Origin: Luteibacter sp. UNCMF331Sha3.1 | Lineage (GTDB): Bacteria > Pseudomonadota > Gammaproteobacteria > Xanthomonadales > Rhodanobacteraceae | Length of the DNA: 64,000 nt | Direction of reading: 5' to 3' | NCBI RefSeq assembly: GCF_900109915.1 | Contig: NZ_FOBU01000001.1 | Coordinates: forward strand, 368,558-432,557 | In this document: positions 52,786-62,483 of the stretch, one piece after another | Numbering within the stretch: position 1 is the stretch's first letter | Layout of the letters: every line of letters starts with the position of its first letter | The notes under the pieces: model-generated | What the model was told of the DNA's origin: nothing | Seen by the model: only the letters and a program-made list of their open reading frames with translations | Database searches by the model: none | Made by a program: the position numbers and the translations under genes

Positions 52786-52815
52786 ATTATAGCGGGACCC
52801 AAAAGGCAAGGTCAA
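52786..52815 (-). promoter_or_regulatory. Strong sigma-70 promoter of rplU-rpmA
   Basis: On the minus strand TTGACC and a perfect TATAAT are separated by 18 bases, about 64 bases before the rplU ATG. Confidence 0.85.
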
Positions 52816-52890
52816 TCAGGCGGTTAAGCGCGGCGCCGCTCGCTCCGCCGGACCGCGAACCCCGATGAATCAATGACTTGCCTACCTTTG

Positions 52891-52958
52891 GGTGGGAGCG
52901 CGCTCGCGCGCGATGGGGCTTGTCGCGAGCACCCATCGCGCGCGAGCGCGCTCCCACC
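52891..52958. repeat. REP-like inverted pair, GCGCGCTCGCGCGCG variant
   Basis: Two arms beginning GGTGGGAGCGCGCTCGCGCG face each other across a short spacer. The outer GGTGGGAGC is shared with the main family; the inner part differs. The same inner sequence appears inside modA. Confidence 0.85.
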
Positions 52959-53024
52959 GGGGGCATCGGCCCTGAGCCCGGTGGGTCGGAAGAAGCATGA
53001 CCCCGGACCCGACCGGGGCGGCGC

Positions 53025-53534
53025 TTACTTCTTCGGCGCCGGTGCGGGGGCCGGTTTCGCCGCGCCGCCCGTCGCCGGGCACTGGCCCTGCGGGTTGAGC
53101 GTGCCCTGGCTCTGCAGCTGCGAGATCATCTGCTTGCCACGCTCCTGGCCCCACTGCTTGCCGATCTGCATGCCCTCGGCCATGGTCGCGGGCATCTGCG
53201 TGATGACCTTCTGGCCCAGTGGCGAGCGGTAGAACTTCAGCAGGCCGTCGACGTCCTCGGCCGTGAAATGACGCTGGTACACCGGCACCATGCGACCGAT
53301 CAGCTGGTTGGTGGCGTTGGCGTCCACGAAGCCCTGCCAGTAACTCGCCGGCACGCACGGCAGCGCGCCGGCCATCACGCCCGCCATCTGGCTGTTCATC
53401 TGGCTGAGCATCTTGCCCATGCCCACGGCCTCCATCAGCTGGCGCACCTGCTGCTCGCTCGGCTGCGCGGCCATCGCCTGGCCTGCGCTACACGCCAGCA
53501 CCAGGCCGGCCGCGATCCCTGTCCACTTACGCAT
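53025..53534 (-). CDS. Exported DUF2059 protein
   Basis: This 169-residue protein has a signal peptide (MRKWTGIAAGLVLACSAGQA, cleavage after AMA) and a helical DUF2059 core (RMVPVYQRHFTAEDVDGLLK, FYRSPLGQKVITQMPATMAE). A Pro/Ala/Lys tail follows. Function unknown; the family is periplasmic. The start has GAGGAAG upstream. It is divergent from uvrA. Confidence 0.88.
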   Translation of the reverse strand: MRKWTGIAAGLVLACSAGQAMAAQPSEQQVRQLMEAVGMGKMLSQMNSQMAGVMAGALPCVPASYWQGFVDANATNQLIGRMVPVYQRHFTAEDVDGLLKFYRSPLGQKVITQMPATMAEGMQIGKQWGQERGKQMISQLQSQGTLNPQGQCPATGGAAKPAPAPAPKK

Positions 53535-53711
53535 GCGTCGTCTTCCTCTTCGGATGAGTGGCTCCCCTCCCCGGGGCCGGGCCATGGTAGCCCGTGGCGA
53601 AGCATGCGTCCGCCCCGTCACGACAAATGTGATGAACGGTCAAAAGTCGACGCGGAATGAAGCCGGAAAACCCTTGGTATAGTCGGGGGCTTCCCCCATC
53701 TACGTCGGCAC

Positions 53712-56660
53712 ATGGACAGCATTCGCATCCGCGGCGCCCGCACACACAATCTCAAGAATATCGACCTCGACCTGCCCCGCGATCGCCTGATCGTGATCAC
53801 CGGGCTATCCGGGTCCGGCAAGTCCTCGCTCGCCTTCGACACGATCTACGCCGAAGGCCAGCGACGCTACGTCGAGTCGCTGTCGGCCTATGCCCGCCAG
53901 TTCCTCTCGATGATGGAAAAGCCGGACGTGGATACGATCGAAGGGCTCTCGCCAGCCATTTCGATCGAGCAGAAGTCGACGTCCCATAACCCCCGCTCCA
54001 CCGTCGGTACCATCACCGAGGTGTACGACTACCTGCGCCTGCTCTATGCGCGCGTCGGCACGCCCCGCTGCCCGAACCACGGCATTCCGCTAGAGGCCCA
54101 GACGGTCAGCCAGATGGTGGACACGGCGCTGGCGCTCGACGCCGACAAGCGCTGGATGTTGCTGGCACCCGTGATCCGCGAGCGCAAGGGCGAACACGTG
54201 CAGGTGTTCGACCAGCTGCGCGCTCAGGGTTTCGTGCGCGCCCGCGTGGACGGCGAGGTGTACGACCTCGACGCCGTGCCCCCGCTGACGCTGCGGCAGA
54301 AACACACCATCGAGGCGGTCATCGATCGCTTCCGTCCGCGCGACGACATCAAGCAGCGCCTGGCCGAATCGTTCGAGACCGCGCTCCGTCTCGGCGACGG
54401 CATCGTGGTCCTCGTCGACATGGACGACGCGAAGGCGCCCGAGCAGCTGTTCTCGTCGCGCTTCTCGTGCCCGATGTGCGATTACTCGCTGCCCGAGCTC
54501 GAGCCGCGCCTGTTCTCGTTCAATTCGCCGGTGGGCGCCTGCCCGACCTGCGATGGCCTCGGCGTGACCCAGGTGTTCGATCCGGCGCGCGTCGTCGGCC
54601 ACCCGGAACTCAGCCTCGCCGGTGGCGCGATCCGTGGATGGGACCGCCGCAACGCCTACTACTACCAGATGATCATCTCGCTGGCGAAGCACTACGGCTT
54701 CGATCCCGAGACGCCGTGGCGCGAACTGACGAAATCGGCGCAGAACGCCGTGCTCAACGGCTCCGGCAAGGAAGTGATCCCGTTCCGCTACATCACGGAT
54801 CGCGGCGGCAAGGTGACGCGCGAACACAAGTTCGAAGGCATCCTGCCGAACCTCGAACGCCGTTATCGCGAGACCGAGTCGACCGCCGTCCGCGAGGAAC
54901 TGGCGCGCTACATCTCGGACCATCCGTGCCCGGATTGCGGCGGGCAGCGACTCAATCCATCGGCGCGCAACGTGTTCGTGGCCGATCGCGCGATCCCCGA
55001 GCTGACCTCGCTCGCGATCGACAACGCCCTCGCCTTCTTCGAGACGCTGGCCCTTCCGGGCTGGCGCGGCGAGATCGCGGTGAAGATCGTCAAGGAGATC
55101 CGTGAGCGCCTGACGTTCCTCAACGACGTCGGCCTGAACTACCTCACGCTCGATCGCCAGGCCGACTCGCTCTCCGGCGGCGAAGCCCAGCGCATCCGTC
55201 TGGCGAGCCAGATCGGCGCCGGTCTCGTCGGCGTGATGTACGTGCTCGACGAGCCGTCCATCGGACTGCACCAGCGTGACAACGAGCGTCTGCTCGGCAC
55301 GCTGACCCGCCTGCGCGACCTCGGCAACACCGTGATCGTGGTAGAGCACGACGAGGATGCCATCCGCGCCGCCGATCACATCCTCGATATCGGTCCCGGC
55401 GCCGGCGTGCACGGCGGCGACATCGTCGCCGAAGGCACGCTGGAACAGGTGCTCGCCTCGCCGCGATCCGTCACGGCGAAGTACCTCACGGGCGAGCGCG
55501 GCATCCGCGTGCCCGAGACGCGCCGCCAGCCACGCGACGACAAGTGGATCGAGATCAGGGGTGCCAGCGGCAACAACCTGAAGGACGTCGACGTGCGCAT
55601 CCCGGTGGGCGTGTTCACGGCCGTCACCGGCGTGTCGGGCTCCGGCAAGTCGACGCTGATCAACGACACGTTCTATCGCCTCGCCGCGATGGAGCTCAAC
55701 GGCGCGAGCGAACAGCCCGCCCCGTACGAATCCATCGAAGGACTCGAGCTGTTCGACAAGGTGGTCGACATCGACCAGTCGCCGATCGGGCGCACGCCGC
55801 GCTCGAACCCGGCGACGTACACGGGCCTGTTCACGCCGCTGCGCGAGCTCTACGCGCAGGTGCCGGAGTCGCGCCAGCGCGGGTACACGCCGGGACGTTT
55901 CAGTTTCAACGTGCGCGGCGGACGCTGCGAGGCGTGCGAAGGCGACGGCATGATCAAGGTCGAGATGCACTTCCTCCCGGACGTGTACGTGCCCTGCGAC
56001 GTCTGCCACGGCAAGCGCTACAACCGCGAGACGCTCGAGGTGCTCTACAAGGGCCACACCATCGCCGACGTGCTCGACATGACGGTGGAGGACGCGTTCC
56101 GCCTGTTCGAGAACGTGCCGGTCATCGCGCGTAAGCTCGAGACGTTGCGCGCCGTCGGCCTCGATTACATCAAACTCGGCCAGAGCGCGACCACGCTGTC
56201 GGGCGGCGAAGCGCAGCGCGTGAAGCTGTCGAAGGAACTGTCCAAGCGCGACACGGGCAGCACCCTCTACATCCTCGACGAACCGACCACCGGCCTGCAC
56301 TTCCACGACATCGAGCAGCTGCTCGACGTGCTGCATCGCCTGGTCGACCACGGCAACACCGTGGTCGTCATCGAGCACAATCTGGACGTCATCAAGACCG
56401 CCGACTGGCTCGTCGATCTCGGGCCCGAGGGCGGCTCCGGTGGCGGGCGCATCCTGGTCAGCGGCACGCCGGAAACGGTGGCCGCGACGAAGGCGTCGCA
56501 TACCGGCCGCTTCCTGCTGCCTCACCTGACGCCCGCCGCGCCGGCGGCGAAGGCACCGGCGAAGTCCGCGGCAAAGGCATCGACGAAGTCCATCACGAAA
56601 TCCGCCACCACCAAGGCGGCCGCGAAGAAAACGGCCGCAAAGAAGAAAAAGACCGCATGA
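53712..56660 (+). CDS. uvrA: Excinuclease ABC subunit A with Lys/Ala-rich C-terminal tail
   Basis: This 982-residue damage-recognition ATPase of nucleotide excision repair has two ABC modules: Walker [15 protein letters not shown] near residue 32 and [14 protein letters not shown] near 640, with signatures [15 protein letters not shown] and [16 protein letters not shown]. Zinc-finger Cys pairs occur in [18 protein letters not shown] and [17 protein letters not shown]. UvrA usually ends near residue 940; here about 40 residues of Ala, Lys, Ser and Thr ([20 protein letters not shown]) follow, resembling histone-H1-like proteins. The TGA overlaps the next ATG. No LexA site is visible upstream; TATAGT at 53678 may be a -10. 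Confidence 0.97.
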   Translation: MDSIRIRGARTHNLKNIDLDLPRDRLIVITGLSGSGKSSLAFDTIYAEGQRRYVESLSAYARQFLSMMEKPDVDTIEGLSPAISIEQKSTSHNPRSTVGTITEVYDYLRLLYARVGTPRCPNHGIPLEAQTVSQMVDTALALDADKRWMLLAPVIRERKGEHVQVFDQLRAQGFVRARVDGEVYDLDAVPPLTLRQKHTIEAVIDRFRPRDDIKQRLAESFETALRLGDGIVVLVDMDDAKAPEQLFSSRFSCPMCDYSLPELEPRLFSFNSPVGACPTCDGLGVTQVFDPARVVGHPELSLAGGAIRGWDRRNAYYYQMIISLAKHYGFDPETPWRELTKSAQNAVLNGSGKEVIPFRYITDRGGKVTREHKFEGILPNLERRYRETESTAVREELARYISDHPCPDCGGQRLNPSARNVFVADRAIPELTSLAIDNALAFFETLALPGWRGEIAVKIVKEIRERLTFLNDVGLNYLTLDRQADSLSGGEAQRIRLASQIGAGLVGVMYVLDEPSIGLHQRDNERLLGTLTRLRDLGNTVIVVEHDEDAIRAADHILDIGPGAGVHGGDIVAEGTLEQVLASPRSVTAKYLTGERGIRVPETRRQPRDDKWIEIRGASGNNLKDVDVRIPVGVFTAVTGVSGSGKSTLINDTFYRLAAMELNGASEQPAPYESIEGLELFDKVVDIDQSPIGRTPRSNPATYTGLFTPLRELYAQVPESRQRGYTPGRFSFNVRGGRCEACEGDGMIKVEMHFLPDVYVPCDVCHGKRYNRETLEVLYKGHTIADVLDMTVEDAFRLFENVPVIARKLETLRAVGLDYIKLGQSATTLSGGEAQRVKLSKELSKRDTGSTLYILDEPTTGLHFHDIEQLLDVLHRLVDHGNTVVVIEHNLDVIKTADWLVDLGPEGGSGGGRILVSGTPETVAATKASHTGRFLLPHLTPAAPAAKAPAKSAAKASTKSITKSATTKAAAKKTAAKKKKTA

Positions 56661-57091
56661 GCACCGAAGCCAGCCTGACGCCGAGCCCCGCGCCGATCTT
56701 CATCACGCCGATGGACGTTCGGTGGCAGGACCTCGACGCCTACAACCACGTCAACAACGCCAACTACCTGGTCTATCTCCAGGAGGCTCGACTGAAGTGG
56801 CTCAAGGAGCTGCCCGGCGACTGGTACAGCCCGTCGGCGGCGCCGGTCATGGCGCACAGCGAACTCAACTACCGCCTGCCCATCGAATGGCCGGCCGACA
56901 TCGAGATCGAGCTGTTCGTCAATCGCATGGGCAACAGCTCGATGACGATCGGCCATCGCATCGTCGACGCCAACGATGCCACGCGCATCCACTGCGACGG
57001 CAGCATCACGATGGTCTGGATCGACACGAAGACCGGCCGCCCCGTCCCGCTGCCGCAGGTCATCCGCGACGCGGTGGCGGGGCAGATATAA
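56657..57091 (+). CDS. Acyl-CoA thioesterase, 4HBT/YbgC type
   Basis: This 144-residue hot-dog-fold protein shows [20 protein letters not shown], the Asp/His motif of 4-hydroxybenzoyl-CoA-type thioesterases, and [20 protein letters not shown]. Its ATG overlaps the uvrA stop (ATGA), so it is co-translated with uvrA, a coupling with no obvious functional link. Substrate unknown. Confidence 0.9.
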   Translation: MSTEASLTPSPAPIFITPMDVRWQDLDAYNHVNNANYLVYLQEARLKWLKELPGDWYSPSAAPVMAHSELNYRLPIEWPADIEIELFVNRMGNSSMTIGHRIVDANDATRIHCDGSITMVWIDTKTGRPVPLPQVIRDAVAGQI

Positions 57092-57101
57092 CGAGCGCCC
57101 C

Positions 57102-57168
57102 GGTGGGAGCCAGCCTGCTGGCGATGGGTACGCGCCGCGACCGCCCATCGCCAGCAGGCTCGCTCCTA
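57102..57168. repeat. REP-like inverted pair
   Basis: Two GGTGGGAGCCAGCCTGCTGG-type units face each other, the second slightly degenerate (AGGAGCGAGCC on its strand), between the thioesterase and DUF4139 genes. Confidence 0.85.
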
Positions 57169-57243
57169 AAAGAGGTACCGCAAGAGAACGCGGACGTTCA
57201 TTTCTCCCCGGTATGATCCGCGAGGATCTTCATGGAGAGCATC

Positions 57244-58707
57244 ATGCAACGTACCCTCGTTCTTGCCATCGCCTGCGCCGTCGCCTTTCCCGCGTTCGCC
57301 GCCGACGAGCGCACCGCGCTCACGCTCTATCGTGCCGACAGCGATGCGCTGTTCTCCACCGGCGGCGACGCCGTTTCGGGCGATGGCTATGCGGTGGTGC
57401 ACGAGCGCCGCACCTTCGCTCTGAAAGGCGGCACGCAGGATCTCGCCATCGACGGCCTCCCCTCCGCGCTCGACAGCGAGGCGCTCTCGCTGCGCTTTCC
57501 CGGCAAGGACACCCGCCTCGTCTCCCAGCGCCTGCTCCTCGGCCAGGGCTTCGACGGCGCGGTGGCCGGCCTCGTCGGCCGCAACGTCGAGGTCCTCGGC
57601 GACGGTGGCCAGCCGCTCGCGAGCGGCACGCTGATCCGTGGCGGCGACGCACTCGTGGTGCGCGAATCAAGCGGTCGCGCCACGCTCGTCCGTCAGTACG
57701 CGGCGCTCCGGGCCGCCGACGGTTCGGACTTCGCGCGCGGCTCGACGCTGCAGGTCCGCGTCACCGGCGGCAGCGCCGGGTCGACGAACGCCAACCTCGA
57801 CTACCCCACGTCCGGCCTCGGGTGGCGCGGCGCCTATGTCGCCACGCTGGCACCGGGCCAAGCCTGCCGCATGACGTTCGACGCGGCGGCGAGCATCGCC
57901 AACCGTAGCGGACGCGACTGGAAGGATGTCTCGCTGAAGCTGGTGGCCGGCGACGCACGGCGGGCGAAAGCGCCGCCGCAGCCGAAGATGTTCATGGCCC
58001 GCGCCGCGCCGGCCCCCGCCGCGATGGACGCCGTCGCCAGTGCGCCGGAACAGGCGACGCTCGGAGACCTGCGCACCTACACCCTGCCTGCCGCCGTCGA
58101 CCTGCCCGACGGCAGCGTCACGCAGACGCCGCTCTACGATCGCCATACGCTCGACTGCGAGCGCGAGGCCCTCTACGACGCACAGGGCGGCGGCTGGTTC
58201 CCGCCGCGTCCGAACCTCGAGCGCCAGATGAACGCGCCGACCGCGGGCACGCCCATCGTGTCCAACCTGCGCTTCAGGGCGTTCGACAGCCTGCCCGCAG
58301 GCTACGTTCGCGTGCTGACCACCGACCGCGATGGCAACGCCGAACTGCTGGGCGAAGGCCGGATCGATGACACGCCGAAGAACAAGGACACGACCGTATC
58401 GCTCGGCAACGCGTTCGACCTCTCGGCCACGCGCGAGCAGACAGCGTTCACCGCCGACGCGAACGCGCATCGCATCGACGAGAGCATCCGCATCGTCCTC
58501 GCCAACGCCGGCGCCACGGCACGCACGATCACCGTCCGGGAGCACCCGAACCGCTGGCGCGCATGGGCGATCACCTCGTCCTCGGTCAAGCCGGCGAAGG
58601 TGTCGCCCGAGCTCGCCGAATTCCGCGTCGAGGTGCCGGCCAACGGCAGCGCCACGCTGGACTACGCGGTGCGCTACACCTGGGTGGACGCCGACCTGCC
58701 GCAGTAA
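57244..58707 (+). CDS. Exported DUF4139 protein
   Basis: This 487-residue protein has a signal peptide (MQRTLVLAIACAVAFPAFAA) and a C-terminal DUF4139 beta-rich domain (FRAFDSLPAGYVRVLTTDRD, NRWRAWAITSSSVKPAKVSP, and LDYAVRYTW at the end). The start is the ATG five bases after GGAGAG; an ATG four codons upstream has no proper ribosome site. It is probably periplasmic or surface-exposed; function unknown. Confidence 0.88.
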   Translation: MQRTLVLAIACAVAFPAFAADERTALTLYRADSDALFSTGGDAVSGDGYAVVHERRTFALKGGTQDLAIDGLPSALDSEALSLRFPGKDTRLVSQRLLLGQGFDGAVAGLVGRNVEVLGDGGQPLASGTLIRGGDALVVRESSGRATLVRQYAALRAADGSDFARGSTLQVRVTGGSAGSTNANLDYPTSGLGWRGAYVATLAPGQACRMTFDAAASIANRSGRDWKDVSLKLVAGDARRAKAPPQPKMFMARAAPAPAAMDAVASAPEQATLGDLRTYTLPAAVDLPDGSVTQTPLYDRHTLDCEREALYDAQGGGWFPPRPNLERQMNAPTAGTPIVSNLRFRAFDSLPAGYVRVLTTDRDGNAELLGEGRIDDTPKNKDTTVSLGNAFDLSATREQTAFTADANAHRIDESIRIVLANAGATARTITVREHPNRWRAWAITSSSVKPAKVSPELAEFRVEVPANGSATLDYAVRYTWVDADLPQ

Positions 58708-58715
58708 GCGGAGAG

Positions 58716-58770
58716 TCGCCAGCAGGCTGGCTCCCGCCTGCCTCTGGTGGGAGCCAGCCTGCTGGCGATC
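58716..58770. repeat. REP-like inverted pair
   Basis: Units TCGCCAGCAGGCTGGCTCCC and GGTGGGAGCCAGCCTGCTGG lie back to back directly after the DUF4139 stop. Confidence 0.85.
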
Positions 58771-58852
58771 CCGCGGCAGCGGGCACAATGCCGACGACGC
58801 CGCACCTCCGGGCACGCCATAATCCACACAACTCACCGACGGACTAGCGACC

Positions 58853-59611
58853 ATGCTCGATATCCTTCCGCACGACGGCGGCATCCACGAGATCCGCATG
58901 GCCCGTGGGTCCGTGAACGCGCTCGACATGGGCCTGGTCGAGGCACTGCGCGAGGCGATCGTCGACGCTCCGGCCAACGGCGCCCGGGGCATCGTGCTGT
59001 CGGGCGCGCAGGGTATGTTCTCGGCCGGCGTCGACGTACCCGCCCTGCTCCAGCACGACCGCGCGGGCGTCGAGGCGTTCTGGCACGCATTCTTCGGGCT
59101 CTGCGGCGCGATCGCCGCGTCGCCGGTACCCACCGTGGCGGCCATCACGGGTCATAGCCCGGCGGGTGGCGCGGTGCTGTCGCTGTTCTGCGATTACCGC
59201 ATCATGGCGCACGGCATGTACAAGATCGGCCTCAACGAAGTGCAGGTCGGGCTCTCGGTGCCCGAGCCGATCCAGTTCGCGATGCGCCGCATTCTCGGCA
59301 ACTACCGCGCCGAGCGCCTGCTGGTCGCCGGCGCCATGGTCGACGCCGAACAGGCGCACGCCATCGGTCTCGTCGACGAACTGGCAACGGTGGAACAGGT
59401 CGTCACGCGCGCCGCCGCGTGGCTCGCCGACCTGCTGAAGCTCCCGCCGAAGGCGATGCTACGCACGCGCGAGATCGCGCGCGCCGATCTCGTCGCGGTC
59501 TGGGGAGACACCACCCACCTCCTCGATCCCGGCTTCATCGACGACTTCTTCGGCGAGGAAACCCAGCGCGTACTGCACGCGCTCGTCGCACGGCTCAAGT
59601 CGAAGGGCTGA
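58853..59611 (+). CDS. Enoyl-CoA isomerase/hydratase family protein (ECI-like)
   Basis: This 252-residue crotonase-fold protein has the oxyanion-hole segment SGAQGMFSAGVDVPAL and GHSPAGGAVLSLFCDYRIMA. IGLNEVQVGLSVPEP matches mitochondrial-type delta3-delta2-enoyl-CoA isomerase, whose catalytic Glu lies in GLNExQxG; the second Glu of true hydratases is absent. It would shift double bonds in unsaturated fatty-acid oxidation. Monocistronic. Confidence 0.85.
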   Translation: MLDILPHDGGIHEIRMARGSVNALDMGLVEALREAIVDAPANGARGIVLSGAQGMFSAGVDVPALLQHDRAGVEAFWHAFFGLCGAIAASPVPTVAAITGHSPAGGAVLSLFCDYRIMAHGMYKIGLNEVQVGLSVPEPIQFAMRRILGNYRAERLLVAGAMVDAEQAHAIGLVDELATVEQVVTRAAAWLADLLKLPPKAMLRTREIARADLVAVWGDTTHLLDPGFIDDFFGEETQRVLHALVARLKSKG

Positions 59612-59632
59612 CCGCACCACGGCGAGCAACCT

Positions 59633-59697
59633 TCGCCAGCAGAGCGGCTCCCCTCCCGACACAGCCGCTGATGGTGGGAGCCCGCCGGCCGGCGACC
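59633..59697. repeat. Degenerate REP-like pair
   Basis: Diverged arms (TCGCCAGCAGAGCGGCTCCC and GGTGGGAGCCCGCCGGCCGG) lie between convergent genes. Confidence 0.7.
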
Positions 59698-59726
59698 CCG
59701 CACCCGCGGGAACGACGGCCCGCGTT

Positions 59727-60653
59727 TCAGCCTGTGCCGAACGCGCCAGCGACACCCTGCGCGGCATGCATGCGCGCCTCGGCCAGTTCGTCGGGCCCCA
59801 CGCCGCCTCCCGCGTAGACGGGCAGCGAGGCCGCTTCCGTCAGTCGGGCGAAGCGAGGCCAGCCGAGGGGCTCGGCGTCGGGGCGATCCCTGCTCGGCAA
59901 CACCGGGGATAGCGTCGCGAAATCGCAGCCAACAGCCGAGGCTCGTTCAAGGTCGTCGGCGTCATGGCACGACGCTCCCACGGCGAGTGTCGACGGCAGC
60001 GGTCGTTCCGTCAGCCCGCGCAATTGCGCCGGGGCGAGATGAACCCCGATACCGAGCGCCAGCGCTCCGGCGATGTCGCGGTCCAGCAGGAGCGTCGCGC
60101 CACATGCCTGGATCTCGGCGAGCACGGACGCGGCCGCCTCTCGAACGACGTCGGGCTCTCCACCCGTCGTGCGCAACCGGAGCAGCCGCTCGCCACGAGC
60201 CAACGTCGCGCGCACGACATCGGCCGTCGCCGCCGGCGTCGCCTCCGGAGCGATCGTGACGTAGCGGGCGGGAAGCCGCACCGCCGCGAGTATCGGCCGA
60301 TCGGCCGGCGCGAGGATGGCGGGATCGATGTCCTGCGGCGGATGCCACGCGATGGCCGCCGCGTCGAGCGCTTGCGGCCTGCCCGTCCAGCCGCGCACGA
60401 GCATGGCTTCGAGCAGCATCGACCGCTCCCCGTAACGCCATGGCACACGGATACATGCTTCGAAGGACGCGGGGTCGACCCGGATGCCCAGCTCTTCGTC
60501 GAGCTCGCGCTCCAGTGCGACGACCGCGGATTCACCGGACTCGAGCTTGCCGCCGGGGAACTCCCACATACCCGCCAGATGCTTGCCGGCCGGACGTTGC
60601 GCGATGAGGATGCGACCTTGTTCGTCGACGAGTACGCCGGCGACGACGTGCAT
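59727..60653 (-). CDS. MutT-type Nudix hydrolase fused to TMP-synthase-like domain
   Basis: This 308-residue fusion has an N-terminal Nudix domain with the full box GGKLESGESAVVALERELDE followed by ELGI (residues about 35-57), as in MutT, which removes oxidised dGTP. The C-terminal domain from about residue 130 resembles thiamine-phosphate synthase (ThiE/TenI): YVTIAPEATPAATADVVRAT, IGVHLAPAQL, SCHDADDLERASAVGCDFAT, LSPVLPS. The phosphate-loop VYAGGGVGPDELAEA is close to family. Such fusions are known and the ThiE half is thought not to make thiamine. Its ATG overlaps the folA stop (TGATG). Confidence 0.9.
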   Translation of the reverse strand: MHVVAGVLVDEQGRILIAQRPAGKHLAGMWEFPGGKLESGESAVVALERELDEELGIRVDPASFEACIRVPWRYGERSMLLEAMLVRGWTGRPQALDAAAIAWHPPQDIDPAILAPADRPILAAVRLPARYVTIAPEATPAATADVVRATLARGERLLRLRTTGGEPDVVREAAASVLAEIQACGATLLLDRDIAGALALGIGVHLAPAQLRGLTERPLPSTLAVGASCHDADDLERASAVGCDFATLSPVLPSRDRPDAEPLGWPRFARLTEAASLPVYAGGGVGPDELAEARMHAAQGVAGAFGTG

Positions 60654-61141
60654 CAGACGTTCCGGACGTATTCGACCATGTCGAAAGCATGGGCGTGATC
60701 GGCATCAGCCTTATGGTGCACTCGCGCCACTTCCGTCCATTCCTTGAAATCGACACCCGGAAAGAACACGTCGGCACCGTCGACGGCGGTGAAGACCCAG
60801 GTCAGGTACAAGGTACGCGCGAGGGGCAGCGCTTCGCGGAAGATTTCGCCGCCACCGATGACCATCAGGCCCTGGAAGTTGCAGCTGGCCTGCGCTTCCT
60901 GGATCGAACGCACGGTGATCTGACCCGGAAACGGCGCCTCGCCCTTGCGCGAAAGCACGTAATTGGTGCGGCCCGGAAGCGCGCGGCCGATCGATTCGGC
61001 CGTCTTGCGGCCCATCAGCACGTGCTTATCGAGCGTCAGCTTCTTGAACTCGCGGAGATCGTCGGGGAGATGCCAGGGCAATTCCCCCTGCTTGCCGATG
61101 GCAAAATTTTCGTCGAGCGCGGCAACCAGGTGTACGGACAT
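60653..61141 (-). CDS. folA: Dihydrofolate reductase
   Basis: This 162-residue enzyme reduces dihydrofolate with NADPH. It shows IGKQGELPWHLPDDLREFKK (Asp at the folate site), HVLMGRKTAESIG and MVIGGGEIFREALP. The start MSVHLVAALD has AAGGAAG before it. It is coupled to the mutT-type gene and lies 2.6 kb downstream of thyA, which makes its substrate; the two are usually close in gammaproteobacteria. Confidence 0.97.
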   Translation of the reverse strand: MSVHLVAALDENFAIGKQGELPWHLPDDLREFKKLTLDKHVLMGRKTAESIGRALPGRTNYVLSRKGEAPFPGQITVRSIQEAQASCNFQGLMVIGGGEIFREALPLARTLYLTWVFTAVDGADVFFPGVDFKEWTEVARVHHKADADHAHAFDMVEYVRNV

Positions 61142-61264
61142 GAAACTTCCTTCGCGGGTCGGTTGAAAACGGGCGGGCGTAAGCGCCCTTGCGCCCGCCA
61201 TAGTAGTCCTGTCCACGCGACGGTGGAACTAACGACCGTTTCAACGATCCGCCGAGGGACTGCG

Positions 61265-61393
61265 TCAGCCCTGGTCTTCGTTCTCGTGCTCCTGTTGCGG
61301 TGACTCGGGCTTCTCGGGCTTTTTTTCCACTCGCTGACCGGTCGACCGGTCGTATTCCTTCGGGTCGGTGATGGGTACGTCGTCTTTGCTCAT
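61265..61393 (-). CDS. Small hydrophilic protein (42 residues)
   Basis: An ATG at 61393 opens MSKDDVPITDPKEYDRSTGQ and continues with a Glu/Lys/Pro-rich tail to a TGA. Codon use fits a real gene; the ribosome site (AAGAGAA) is moderate. It is like other small charged proteins here, without recognisable family. No other gene is visible in the 430 bases between folA and the DUF4142 gene. Confidence 0.5.
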   Translation of the reverse strand: MSKDDVPITDPKEYDRSTGQRVEKKPEKPESPQQEHENEDQG

Positions 61394-61571
61394 GGCGTTC
61401 TCTTGGTGAATGCACAGGATGGCGCCCCGCACGTCGACGCTCACCGTGAACGTTGTGAGCGCGTCTGCACACCGGTGAAGGATTCGGTTCTTGATGTTCG
61501 CTGCACACCCCGTTCATGGCACTGGTGCGCATCTTGCCCGCCACCGTTTCTCACGAAGCAAGGAGCCACCG

Positions 61572-62132
61572 ATGAATCGCATGCCCCGTCGCCTGCTCGC
61601 CGCCGCGCTTGCCGCTGCCGTCCTCCTTCCTGCCGCTGTGGTTGCGCAGGATGCCGCGTCCTCGTCGATGAAGGCACCCGCCGCCGACGCCGCGTTCGTC
61701 AAACAGGCCAGCGCAGCCGGCCTCGCCGAAGTTGCGCTCGGTCAGCTGGGCGCCGACAAGGGCCAGTCGCAGGATACGAAAACCTTCGGTCAGCAGATGG
61801 TGACCGATCACACCAAGGCCAACGACGAGTTGACCCGCATCGCCGGCACGAAGGGCCTGACGCCGTCGAGTGAACCGATGCCCGCCGATCAGAAGGCCGC
61901 GAAGGCCATCGAGGCGAAGTCGGGCGACGCGTTCGACAAGGCCTTCGCCGCGAAGATGGTGGCGGACCATAAGAAGGCCGTCGCGCTATTCACGAAGGAA
62001 TCCACCAGCGGCAAGGACCCGGAACTGAAGGCCTTCGCGACCCAGACCCTTCCGACGCTGAAACAGCACCTCGAGATGGCGCAGCAGCTTGGCGGCGGCA
62101 AGGACGCGGGCAAGGCAATGGCCAGCCATTAA
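61572..62132 (+). CDS. Exported DUF4142 protein (ferritin-like helical bundle)
   Basis: This 186-residue protein has a signal peptide (MNRMPRRLLAAALAAAVLLP, cleavage after VVA) and a DUF4142 four-helix domain (AAFVKQASAAGLAEVALGQL, KTFGQQMVTDHTKANDELTR, MVADHKKAVALFTKEST, LKQHLEMAQQL). AGGAG lies six bases before the ATG. The family is periplasmic and often stress-linked; biochemical role unknown. Confidence 0.9.
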   Translation: MNRMPRRLLAAALAAAVLLPAAVVAQDAASSSMKAPAADAAFVKQASAAGLAEVALGQLGADKGQSQDTKTFGQQMVTDHTKANDELTRIAGTKGLTPSSEPMPADQKAAKAIEAKSGDAFDKAFAAKMVADHKKAVALFTKESTSGKDPELKAFATQTLPTLKQHLEMAQQLGGGKDAGKAMASH

Positions 62133-62150
62133 CCCAAACGCTGGAAGGCA

Positions 62151-62186
62151 CGAGCGGGAGCGGCCGTTGCCGCTCCCGCTCGTTTC
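62151..62186. terminator. Bidirectional terminator
   Basis: A long perfect stem CGAGCGGGAGCGGC/GCCGCTCCCGCTCG with loop CGTT is followed by TTTCATT, between the convergent DUF4142 and DUF2945 genes. Confidence 0.88.
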
Positions 62187-62187
62187 A

Positions 62188-62400
62188 TTACCGGGTCTTC
62201 TTCAGCGAACCGGGCTTGTGCGCAGCCTTTTCACCGCTCTTGTCGCTGACCACGAGGTACTCCGGATTGTCCTTCGAGGCCGCCGCGCGGTGACCCTTGA
62301 TCTTCGTCGGCGCGGTGAGTTTTTTTTCCACCTTGCCCGACGTCGTTCCCTGCGAGGTTTTCCAGCGAACGGTGTCGCCACGCTTCAGCGAAGTTGCCAT
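62188..62400 (-). CDS. DUF2945 (HVA1/tudor-like) small protein
   Basis: This 70-residue basic protein, MATSLKRGDTVRWKTSQGTT followed by SGKVEKKL and NPEYLVVSDKSGEKAAHKPG, matches the DUF2945/HVA1 family of small SH3/tudor-like proteins. Function unknown; copies often sit near stress genes. Confidence 0.88.
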   Translation of the reverse strand: MATSLKRGDTVRWKTSQGTTSGKVEKKLTAPTKIKGHRAAASKDNPEYLVVSDKSGEKAAHKPGSLKKTR

Positions 62401-62483
62401 GAGCCGCTCCGGTTACGAGATGGCATCAACCTGCGACGGTCGCCGTGAACGCCCTGCGACAGGGCGATGATGAACGTGTCCCG

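Noticed and set aside
53622-53711. LexA (SOS) box before uvrA
   Set aside because: No CTGT-N8-ACAG-like sequence is visible in the gap, although uvrA is SOS-controlled in E. coli.
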